A stretch of DNA of 11,993 nt from Flemingiibacterium sp045649205 (lineage in GTDB: Bacteria; Bacillota; Clostridia; Oscillospirales; CAG-272), in the NCBI GenBank assembly GCA_045649205.1, contig JAZRPJ010000174.1, forward strand, positions 1-11,993, given 5' to 3'. A program made the position numbers and the translations under genes. Below, piece by piece: positions 6,860 to 11,993 of the stretch. Under the pieces are notes generated by a model, which had not been told where the DNA came from, did no database searches, and was given only the letters and a program-made list of their open reading frames with translations. Within the stretch, counting starts at the first letter, position 1, and each line of letters starts with the position of its first letter.

Positions 6860-7705
6860 TCAGTTACCGCGCATACGGCGTGCTGCTTCATACAGCACAA
6901 CCGCCGCGGCGCAGGATACATTTAAAGAATTCACCTTGCCATACATGGGAATTGATATCATAAAATCGCACTTATCGCGAACAAGCCGTGAAATGCCATA
7001 CCCTTCACTGCCCACCACAATAGCGCAGGCACTGTCGAACTTCGTATTATAGTACGGCTCACCGTCAGCTTCCGCGCCATAAATCCAAACGCCCTTTTCT
7101 TTCAGCTCGTCAATGGTCACGGCAAGATTGGTTACTTTTGCTATTGCGAGGTGTTCGAGAGCTCCTGCAGATGCCTTATCAACTGCGGCGGTCAACCCCA
7201 CGGAACGGCGTTTCGGAATTATCAGTCCGTGCGCGCCGGCACCTTCGGCAGAACGAATGATGGCGCCTAAATTGTGGGGATCTGCAATCTCATCCGCAAT
7301 CACGATAAACGGCTTTTCACCGCGCTCCTCGGCAATTTTCAGTATGTCGTCAACACCCACATATTCCTTTGCCGCCGCCATCGCCACCACGCCTTGATGG
7401 TTAGTGCCGTTTGACATCATATCTATTTTATTTTTTTCGACCTCAATTACGGGGATTTTTCTCGCAACCGCCTCAGCTACAATCATAGTGATCGAGCCTT
7501 CTCTGTCACCTTTACGGACAAACAGCTTATCAATCGCCCGTTCAGATTTCAGGAGTTCGAGCACTGCGTTGCGTCCGCAGACAGCGTAAGAAGAAGTTTC
7601 TTCGCCGTCATTTTCACTGTATCTGCCGCCCGTAAAATCGCGAGCGGAATTATCCGTGGTTTTTTTCTTGAAGTCTTTTTTCCTTTTAAAGTTATTATTA
7701 TACAT
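6860..7705 (-). CDS. rlmB: 23S rRNA (guanosine-2'-O-)-methyltransferase RlmB
   Basis: A 281-residue SpoU-family (SPOUT) 2'-O-methyltransferase, expected to methylate a guanosine of 23S rRNA (G2251 in E. coli numbering) using S-adenosylmethionine. After a basic tail (residues 1-35) comes the small L30e-like RNA-binding domain (YAVCGRNAVLELL, about 40-115). The catalytic domain then shows the three SpoU motifs: NLGAIIRSAEGAGAHG (145-160, with Asn145 and Arg151), IVVGSEGYGISRLV (229-242) and ISIPMYGKVNSLNVSCAAAV (250-269). The lysine-rich, Asn-rich N-terminal extension is longer than in E. coli but usual in Firmicutes. AGGG lies 6 nt upstream of the ATG, and a strong promoter lies at 7754-7782. 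It is the first gene of the minus-strand operon. YacO-type paralogues of the family cannot be wholly excluded. Confidence 0.92.
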   Translation of the reverse strand: MYNNNFKRKKDFKKKTTDNSARDFTGGRYSENDGEETSSYAVCGRNAVLELLKSERAIDKLFVRKGDREGSITMIVAEAVARKIPVIEVEKNKIDMMSNGTNHQGVVAMAAAKEYVGVDDILKIAEERGEKPFIVIADEIADPHNLGAIIRSAEGAGAHGLIIPKRRSVGLTAAVDKASAGALEHLAIAKVTNLAVTIDELKEKGVWIYGAEADGEPYYNTKFDSACAIVVGSEGYGISRLVRDKCDFMISIPMYGKVNSLNVSCAAAVVLYEAARRMRGN

Positions 7706-7753
7706 ATCTTACCCTGTTACTTAAAAATGGGCATAACTATCCCTATTATATAT

Positions 7754-7782
7754 ATTATATCATACTTTTTTCACTTTGTACA
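7754..7782 (-). promoter_or_regulatory. Sigma-A promoter for rlmB operon
   Basis: On the minus strand TGTACA (7777-7782), 17 bp, then TATAAT (7754-7759) preceded by TGA, an extended -10. The predicted start leaves a leader of about 40 nt before the rlmB ATG. A second TATAAT-like hexamer lies about 12 bp further downstream. It starts right after the terminator of the zinc-ribbon gene, so rlmB is a separate transcription unit. Confidence 0.75.
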
Positions 7783-7823
7783 TACCTTTTTGCGCTTTTT
7801 TTCAAATTTATTCGTACTTTTTT

Positions 7824-7866
7824 AAAAAACAATAACGGAGATAACGCAAAACTGCGCATCTCCGTT
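7824..7866 (-). terminator. Rho-independent terminator of zinc-ribbon gene
   Basis: On the minus strand AACGGAGAT (7858-7866) pairs with ATCTCCGTT (7834-7842); the stem continues through TGCG/CGCA after a small internal loop. It is followed by ATTG and T6 (7824-7829). It begins 18 nt after the zinc-ribbon stop codon. Confidence 0.85.
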
Positions 7867-7884
7867 TCTTGTGATTTTAGACGA

Positions 7885-8160
7885 TTACTGCTGCTTTGTT
7901 TCAGCGTAGCACTCGCTGCAATATACCGGTCTGTCGTTGCTGGGCTGGAAAGGAACCTTCGCTTCCTTGCCGCATCTTGCACAGGTGGTAGTAAAGAGCT
8001 CTCTCTGGGGCTTGCCGGCGTTCTTTCTTGCATCGCGGCAGGCTTTGCATCTCTGAGGCTTATTCTGGAAGCCCTTTTCTGCATAAAATTCCTGCTCACC
8101 TGCTGTGAAGATAAATTCTTCGCCGCAATCCTTACAGATCAATTTTTCGTCCTGATACAT
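7885..8160 (-). CDS. Double zinc-ribbon protein
   Basis: A 91-residue protein made almost only of two zinc-ribbon modules. The first uses Cys9-X2-Cys12 and Cys38-X2-Cys41 (LICKDCGEEF; RCKACRDARK). The second uses Cys60-X2-Cys63 and Cys81-X2-Cys84 (TTCARCGKEAKVPF; PVYCSECY), the CxxC-x17-CxxC type. Such small proteins are common in Clostridia and probably bind nucleic acid or protein, but the function is not known. The ATG at 8160 is preferred: GAGG (8170-8173) lies 9 nt upstream, and the longer frame to 8247 would translate the structured leader. The gene is monocistronic, with its own terminator and an exact-consensus promoter that suggests high expression. Confidence 0.88.
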   Translation of the reverse strand: MYQDEKLICKDCGEEFIFTAGEQEFYAEKGFQNKPQRCKACRDARKNAGKPQRELFTTTCARCGKEAKVPFQPSNDRPVYCSECYAETKQQ

Positions 8161-8194
8161 TTTGAAATACCTCGCTTGTGTAGAAAAATATAAT

Positions 8195-8273
8195 TTTGCC
8201 CTTGACGGATTCAAACCGACACCTTTGCAAGTAAAAAATACCACCAACGCTCTGTTTAAGCTATCCGGGCAAA
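8195..8273 (-). ncRNA. tRNA-like element (decayed tRNA or tRNA mimic) in mRNA leader
   Basis: A 79-nt minus-strand segment with tRNA-like layout. The ends pair perfectly: TTTGCCC (8267-8273) with GGGCAAA (8195-8201). Inside are TAGCTT-AAACA-GAGC, a D-arm-like stem of 4 bp (one G-T pair) with a loop lacking the GG pair, and GTCGG-TTTGAAT-CCGTC, a T-arm-like hairpin with one mismatch and T for C at position 56. The middle arm is TTG/CAA and GGTA/TACT around a T-run, not a regular 7-nt anticodon loop. CCA is not encoded. The 5' part GCCCGGATAGCT matches common tRNA 5' ends (E. coli tRNA-Phe begins this way). It is unlikely to be a functional tRNA; it lies 34 nt before the zinc-ribbon start codon and is probably co-transcribed with it. 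Confidence 0.45.
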
Positions 8274-8283
8274 TCTAAACACT

Positions 8284-8300
8284 GTTGGTTATTAACCAAC
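8284..8300. promoter_or_regulatory. 17-bp palindrome at predicted transcription start
   Basis: GTTGGTTATTAACCAAC is an 8+1+8 perfect inverted repeat that begins 7-8 bp downstream of the -10 hexamer of the zinc-ribbon promoter, at about +1 to +18. In DNA it is a good candidate repressor operator. In RNA it would form a 5'-terminal hairpin. Its AACCAAC arm could also pair with GTTGGT in the central arm of the tRNA-like element (near 8242-8247). Confidence 0.55.
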
Positions 8301-8307
8301 TATTAAC

Positions 8308-8336
8308 ATTATATCATCATTTTGATACAATGTCAA
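8308..8336 (-). promoter_or_regulatory. Exact-consensus promoter of zinc-ribbon transcript
   Basis: On the minus strand TTGACA (8331-8336), 17 bp, TATAAT (8308-8313), preceded by TGA. A-tracts lie upstream of the -35 (about 8337-8370). The predicted start is near 8301, which gives a leader of about 140 nt before the ATG. It has the same quality as the presumed rRNA promoters at the left edge. Confidence 0.85.
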
Positions 8337-8449
8337 TAGTTTTTACGAATATTTTTTCTCAAAATAATACACTTTGTCAGTTTTGCACATATTTCATCCA
8401 TATTTTTGGGGATTATGGCAAGTCGCCGGACCTCATCCGCACAATTATG

Positions 8450-9046
8450 CTAATCAATTAAATAATTTATATCACCGGTAAGCAAAGTTACCAGCCCACG
8501 ATAGGCAATTTCCGGACGTTCATCGAAATTTCGGAGCATTTGATTAAGTAGTTCCCTGCTTTCAACCATCAGCTGAACCTTCAGCAACGTGCTTTGATTT
8601 TCAATGATTTCACATTCAAAATCGAACTTTCCGTCAGGACGTTCTTTACCCTCGCACCGTACTCGCGACCCTCTCGCCTTGAAGGAAAGCATACGCATGG
8701 CGCTCTTAAGGCTTTTTTCCTTGATCATATTAAGGAGATTGCTTTGAAGCTGCTCAACCACGTTAATACCGTTTTCGGTAATTTTGTAAAGTTCATCCTT
8801 CTTTTCCGGGCGTCCGTTAAGTCCGATGGTAGATTCACTGCGGGAATCGTTCCCCACTCTGATCTGCTCTATTATTCCAGAATCAAGAAGCTCGGCAAAG
8901 CATTCGGCAAAATCAAAATAATTTACAAACTCATCCTGAACGACCATATCGCTTATTGTATTAAAATCCAAAGGATAGTGCAAATTCTTAAGAAGATACA
9001 GAATGAATATTTTTATATCGTTTTTATCTTTAAGCGGTGCCTGCAT
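8450..9046 (-). CDS. DUF4364 family protein, winged-helix type
   Basis: A 198-residue soluble protein that resembles the DUF4364 family of Clostridia, function unknown. Residues about 8-65 (DIKIFILYLLKNLHYPLDFN to LLDSGIIEQ) have the pattern of a winged helix-turn-helix domain like that of PadR/MarR-type regulators, with a YKITENGINVVEQL segment (about 87-100) typical of the wing and following helix. The C-terminal half is a mixed domain with no motif I recognise. The ATG at 9046 is chosen because AGGAGG (9053-9058) lies 6 nt upstream; the ATG at 9061 overlaps that site. A weak promoter (TTGCCC 9091-9096, 18 bp, TATATT 9067-9072) overlaps the preceding terminator. The 110 nt after the stop hold no clear terminator. 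Confidence 0.8.
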   Translation of the reverse strand: MQAPLKDKNDIKIFILYLLKNLHYPLDFNTISDMVVQDEFVNYFDFAECFAELLDSGIIEQIRVGNDSRSESTIGLNGRPEKKDELYKITENGINVVEQLQSNLLNMIKEKSLKSAMRMLSFKARGSRVRCEGKERPDGKFDFECEIIENQSTLLKVQLMVESRELLNQMLRNFDERPEIAYRGLVTLLTGDINYLID

Positions 9047-9080
9047 AATGATCCTCCTCAAATTTTAATATAAGCATAAA

Positions 9081-9119
9081 GCGCAAAATCGGGCAAATAC
9101 CAAAGAAGCATTTGCCCGA
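9081..9119 (-). terminator. Rho-independent terminator of solute-binding protein gene
   Basis: On the minus strand TCGGGCAAAT (9110-9119) pairs with ATTTGCCCGA (9089-9098), a 10-bp stem with an 11-nt loop. The stem is followed by TTTTGCGC, a short T-run. It lies about 60 nt after the stop of the solute-binding protein gene and just before DUF4364. Confidence 0.75.
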
Positions 9120-9142
9120 CTTTCAAAAACAAACCAACCAGT

Positions 9143-9159
9143 TGACAGAGAATCTGTCA
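9143..9159 (-). other. Small perfect hairpin after solute-binding protein gene
   Basis: TGACAGA-GAA-TCTGTCA is a 7-bp stem with a 3-nt loop, 19 nt after the stop codon. On the minus strand it is followed by a GT-rich run ending in TTTTTG, so it may be a weak first terminator or a 3'-end stabiliser ahead of the stronger hairpin at 9089-9119. Confidence 0.5.
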
Positions 9160-9178
9160 GATCAATCGAAAAGATGCC

Positions 9179-10876
9179 TTATTCAGCGGAATTGTTTCTC
9201 CAATCCTTAAGAGCAAGATCATTGAAATCCTTATAGCCGTAGTATTCAATATCAATACCGGAAAGCTTCTTGCTTGCAAGGTAAGCATCCTTATTGAATA
9301 CGATAGGCATAATGGGCATATCAGTCATAAGAAGTTCTTCAGCGTCATGGAGATACTCGGAACGAGCCGCTCTGTTCTTCTCGGCAAATGCGCTCTCGAT
9401 CAGCGCATCGTAGTCCTCGTTATGATAGCCGTTCACATAGGGAACGGGATCGTAGTTGTCATTCTGAATATCGATACCCATACCGGAGAAAGGAAGTGCG
9501 AATACAGAGAGTGCGCCGAAAGAGTCAGTGCTGAGGCTCTGATAGTCTACAGCGATAACATCGTAATCTCCGCTGTCATATGCCTTCTTGAACTTTTCCG
9601 CATCGAGAGCTTCGATGGAAACCTTGAATCCAAGCTCGGTCCATGCAGCTTTTGCAGCCTCGGCAATGGCAACATCAACCTCGGTATCGTGGCAGGTAAT
9701 GGTGAACTTGCCGGGATTCTTTCCTACGAGTGCCTGTGCTGCTGCAATATCAGCAGTTGCTGAAAGCAGGTCGCCGCCGTTCTTTCTGAAGTTGTCACCG
9801 ACCTTCTTATCGTATACGGTAGAAGGGATAAGTCCGGTTGCGGGTTCTGCGAATACAACCATATCAGCGATTGCCTGTCTGTCGAGAGCCAAGGACAAGC
9901 CGCGTCTTACATCAGCATCCTTGAAAACCTTCTTGGTTGTATTAAAAATGTAGCTGTGTGTAGAAAGAAGGTCGGTAATCTTTGCCTTCTTCTCATAGTC
10001 CGCTCTCTTTGAAAGAGCTATGTCGCCGATGTACAGAACCTCTCCGTTTTCATATGCGGTGAAATTCTTTTCTTCAATCGTGGTCTTCTCGCCTCTTTCA
10101 AGTGCATAGTTTACATTGATTCTGTAGGGAAGCACATACTTGTCGAGAGCTTCATCATTTTCGGTATCACGGTAGTAGTATACATTTCGCTCAAGCACAA
10201 GGCACTCACCTGCGTCAAAGCCCTTTAAGGCAAAGGGACCGTTTGTACACATGGATGTGGTGGATGTACCGAATCTGTCATATCTTACAACAACATCCTC
10301 GCGAAGGGGAACAAGTGCAAGAGAAGCGATATTTTCGAGGAACTGCTTGTAGTCGATCTTGCCTTCGAACTGAATTCTTACCTCATCTGTATCGACAGAA
10401 GCAATACCAAGGTCATCAATGGAGTTATCGCCCATCTTTACATCGCGCGCATTCTTGATATCAAAGAGAAGAGATGCTGCAGCGCAGGAAAATTCGGGGT
10501 CGAGGACACGCTTCCATGCGTAAACGACGTCATCTGCTGCCACAATACGACCATCAGACCACTTCGTATCTTTAAGGGTGATCTCCATGAAGTATTCGTC
10601 ATTTTCTTCATCTTCAATAATCTTATAGCTCTTCATAAGCGCATTTTCAACCTTACCGGATTTGTTTATACGGGTAAGGCCCTCGTAAAGAAGTCCGAGC
10701 ACTTTTGCAGCCGAATCATCGGTGTACGCAATAGCAGGGTCGAAATCAGTGATTTCGCTGCCAAGATACATGTTGATGATTGCGCCTTTTTCGCCATCCT
10801 TTAGTGTAGAGCCGCAGCTCGCAAGAACGGAAGCGAGCATCATCATCAAAACAAGCATTGAAATAATTCTTTTCAT
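9179..10876 (-). CDS. Family 5 ABC transporter solute-binding lipoprotein (OppA/DppA-like)
   Basis: A 565-residue extracytoplasmic solute-binding protein of the oligopeptide/dipeptide family (SBP_bac_5). Residues 1-20 form a lipoprotein signal peptide, with the lipobox LASC and Cys21 as the lipidation site, so it should be anchored outside the cell membrane. Family signatures include LLYEGLTRINKSGKV (about 63-77), the KWSDGRIVAADDVVYAWKRV segment (about 105-124) and the SHSYIFNTTKKVFKDADVRRGLSLALDRQ-like region near 310-335. The substrate, probably a peptide, cannot be read from sequence. No permease or ATPase genes flank it, so it is an orphan here. AGGAGG (10890-10895) is 13 nt from the ATG, longer than usual. 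A promoter lies at 10993-11021 and terminators follow. Confidence 0.92.
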   Translation of the reverse strand: MKRIISMLVLMMMLASVLASCGSTLKDGEKGAIINMYLGSEITDFDPAIAYTDDSAAKVLGLLYEGLTRINKSGKVENALMKSYKIIEDEENDEYFMEITLKDTKWSDGRIVAADDVVYAWKRVLDPEFSCAAASLLFDIKNARDVKMGDNSIDDLGIASVDTDEVRIQFEGKIDYKQFLENIASLALVPLREDVVVRYDRFGTSTTSMCTNGPFALKGFDAGECLVLERNVYYYRDTENDEALDKYVLPYRINVNYALERGEKTTIEEKNFTAYENGEVLYIGDIALSKRADYEKKAKITDLLSTHSYIFNTTKKVFKDADVRRGLSLALDRQAIADMVVFAEPATGLIPSTVYDKKVGDNFRKNGGDLLSATADIAAAQALVGKNPGKFTITCHDTEVDVAIAEAAKAAWTELGFKVSIEALDAEKFKKAYDSGDYDVIAVDYQSLSTDSFGALSVFALPFSGMGIDIQNDNYDPVPYVNGYHNEDYDALIESAFAEKNRAARSEYLHDAEELLMTDMPIMPIVFNKDAYLASKKLSGIDIEYYGYKDFNDLALKDWRNNSAE

Positions 10877-10906
10877 AATCGGTTTTTATCCTCCTAAATA
10901 ACCTCC

Positions 10907-10923
10907 GCCTTTCAGTGAAAGGC
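10907..10923 (-). other. 5' leader hairpin of solute-binding protein mRNA
   Basis: GCCTTTC-AGT-GAAAGGC is a perfect 7-bp stem with a 3-nt loop, ending about 11 nt upstream of the AGGAGG ribosome binding site of the solute-binding protein gene. It could influence initiation or protect the 5' end. It lacks a T-run and is not a terminator. Confidence 0.5.
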
Positions 10924-10992
10924 ACTAAAATAAATCATACGGCTAAAACGCATACCGCCTCATGATATATTTATAATAATATTACTTATACT

Positions 10993-11021
10993 ATTATACC
11001 ATTATTTTTCAATATAATCAA
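10993..11021 (-). promoter_or_regulatory. Sigma-A promoter for solute-binding protein gene
   Basis: On the minus strand TTGATT (11016-11021), 17 bp, TATAAT (10993-10998), preceded by TGG, an extended -10. The predicted leader is about 110 nt and includes the hairpin at 10907-10923. Confidence 0.65.
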
Positions 11022-11251
11022 TGACTAAATTGCAAAAAAATAAAAGATTTACACTATTGCACAATATTTCGAGTTCATTTTTGTTGGTTTTGCACCGTTT
11101 TTTTATATTAAGCACAGTTATTTAATATCAATTCCTTGCAAATAGTGCAAATTTCTTTCTGTAATTTCAAAAAAAGCAGCTTACACATAAATTTTTCGGC
11201 ATCCGGGCACAATTACTATAAGCAAAATTAACAATTAGCAAAGGAGCCGTC
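11022..11251. promoter_or_regulatory. Divergent intergenic region with TTGCA-type repeats
   Basis: No gene is seen here. The region is AT-rich and contains several TTGCA/TTGCAC words: near 11029, 11057, 11089, and an inverted pair TTGCA-AATAG-TGCAA at 11136-11150 that can also be read as a direct repeat of TGCAAAT. They may be operator sites for either flanking gene. On the plus strand a sigma-A-like pair TTGTTG (11081-11086), 17 bp, TATATT (11104-11109) is visible. I could not find a convincing forespore sigma-F or sigma-G promoter for gpr. Confidence 0.4.
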
Positions 11252-11993
11252 ATGAACTACAAGCAACGCACCGACCTTGCCGCCGAACTAAATCTGTCCG
11301 ATGATTCAGGAATATTCGAAGCACATGAACGCCGCGGTCGTTTTTCCGTATCCACTGTAGAAATAAAGACCGAAGCCGCAGCGAAACGTCTGTCCAAGCC
11401 TGTGGGAAAATATATTACCGTAGACATCGGAAAAATATGGCTTGCCGCAGATTCGGACTTCGATTTATGCGCCGAGGTCATTTCAAACAATCTCCGACTT
11501 CTCGCCGAAGAGCTTTGCGGAAATATTCCCGAAAGCGTATTCATAGTTGGGCTGGGCAACCGTCACATAACCGCCGATGCCTTGGGGGATGAAATAGTGG
11601 GACTGCTCACCGCTACACGACATCTGCGTACTCACCGATCCGAGCTTTTTACACTGCTCGGTGGACGTGAAATTTCCGCCATTGCGCCGGGAGTACTTGG
11701 ACAAACCGGCATTGAAAGCGCCGAGCTTGTACACGGAGTCTGTGAAGAAATAAAGCCAAAGCTTGTAGTGGCTATCGACTCGCTCTGTGCACGCTCCACA
11801 GGGCGTCTGGCAACCACCGTTCAGCTTGGGAGCAGCGGTATTACCCCCGGTTCCGGCGTAGGTAATCACAGGCACGCCATCGACAAAAATTCCCTCGGGA
11901 TCCCAGTAATAGCCCTCGGGGTACCTACCGTAGTGGATTCTTCCACATTGGTAATGGATGCTCTCGAAAGAGCAGGAATTGCGGAAATTGATG
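11252..11993 (+). CDS. gpr: Germination protease Gpr (3' end outside window)
   Basis: The first 247 residues of the spore endopeptidase Gpr, which degrades small acid-soluble spore proteins when a spore germinates. Family segments are clear: RTDLA (6-10) at the start of the propeptide region, VGLGNRHITADALG (99-112), TRHLRTH, ISAIAPGVLGQTGIES (141-156), VVAIDSLCARS (172-182), the glycine-rich ITPGSGVGNHRHA (197-209) and IPVIALGVPTVVDSS (217-231). Asp109 and Asp176 have the same spacing, within one residue, as the two aspartates reported essential in the Bacillus megaterium enzyme (127 and 193). AAGGAG (11241-11246) lies 5 nt upstream of the ATG. The frame runs open to the window edge. The enzyme is made in the forespore as an inactive zymogen. 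Confidence 0.95.
   Translation, partial: MNYKQRTDLAAELNLSDDSGIFEAHERRGRFSVSTVEIKTEAAAKRLSKPVGKYITVDIGKIWLAADSDFDLCAEVISNNLRLLAEELCGNIPESVFIVGLGNRHITADALGDEIVGLLTATRHLRTHRSELFTLLGGREISAIAPGVLGQTGIESAELVHGVCEEIKPKLVVAIDSLCARSTGRLATTVQLGSSGITPGSGVGNHRHAIDKNSLGIPVIALGVPTVVDSSTLVMDALERAGIAEID

Noticed and set aside
7755..8099. Minus-strand frame of 114 residues overlapping the zinc-ribbon gene
   Set aside because: Out of frame with the clear double zinc-ribbon protein, no ribosome binding site, and it would run through the terminator.
8195..8273. A functional tRNA gene
   Set aside because: The D loop lacks the conserved GG, there is no regular 7-nt anticodon loop with matching 5-bp stem, T-loop position 56 is T instead of C, and CCA is not encoded. 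Kept only as a tRNA-like element.
8161..8301. T-box riboswitch in the zinc-ribbon leader, prompted by a GGTGGTA string
   Set aside because: The leader is too short, there is no stem I with specifier loop, no full T-box sequence and no terminator between it and the gene; the downstream gene is not an amino-acid gene.
11257..11875. Minus-strand frames of 100, 130 and 61 residues at the right edge
   Set aside because: All lie antisense to gpr, whose translation matches the family along its full visible length.
1..11993. CRISPR array, insertion sequence, prophage or integrated element
   Set aside because: No regularly spaced direct repeats, transposase or integrase signatures, or terminal inverted repeats with target duplication were seen; gene content looks like ordinary chromosome.

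Overview
The window looks like chromosomal DNA from a low-to-moderate GC, endospore-forming Clostridia lineage, most likely Oscillospiraceae/Ruminococcaceae-like. Support for this is the germination protease gene gpr at the right edge, the Clostridia-type DUF4363 and DUF4364 families, the TIGR03960/TIGR03936 radical-SAM pair, and Gram-positive Shine-Dalgarno and promoter signals. The genus call is inference; no 16S sequence lies inside the window.

Layout. (1) Positions 1-346 hold no credible gene. On the minus strand they carry two exact-consensus sigma-A promoters about 100 bp apart, an A-tract UP-like stretch and a boxA-like TCTTTGAAAA, which together look like the promoter and leader of a ribosomal RNA operon whose 16S gene lies off the left edge. 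(2) Positions 347-1365, plus strand: a DUF421 (YetF-type) membrane protein and an overlapping small DUF4363 protein. (3) Positions 1362-7705, minus strand: rlmB, then a 955-residue degenerate P-type-ATPase-like membrane protein with a long acidic N-terminal arm, then (after an intercistronic terminator-like hairpin) the TIGR03960 radical-SAM protein and its overlapping partner TIGR03936/DUF2344. The last gene meets DUF4363 stop-to-stop with a 4-base overlap. (4) Positions 7824-8336, minus strand: a 91-residue double zinc-ribbon protein with an exact-consensus promoter, a 17-bp palindrome at the predicted transcription start, a leader that can be drawn as a decayed or imitation tRNA, and a terminator. 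(5) Positions 8450-9046, minus strand: a DUF4364 winged-helix-type protein. (6) Positions 9179-10876, minus strand: a family 5 oligopeptide-type solute-binding lipoprotein without permease or ATPase genes beside it. (7) Positions 10877-11251: a divergent AT-rich regulatory region. (8) Positions 11252-11993, plus strand: gpr, cut by the right edge.

How the parts relate. Several items touch translation: the presumed rRNA operon, the 23S rRNA 2'-O-methyltransferase RlmB, the radical-SAM pair that is often found near ribosomal genes, and the tRNA-like leader. The most unusual items are the pseudo-P-type ATPase, which keeps the fold layout but has lost the DKTGT, TGD and GDGxND motifs, and the tRNA-like leader driven by a perfect promoter upstream of the zinc-ribbon gene. 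Four promoters in the window share the core TGATATAAT, an extended -10 element.
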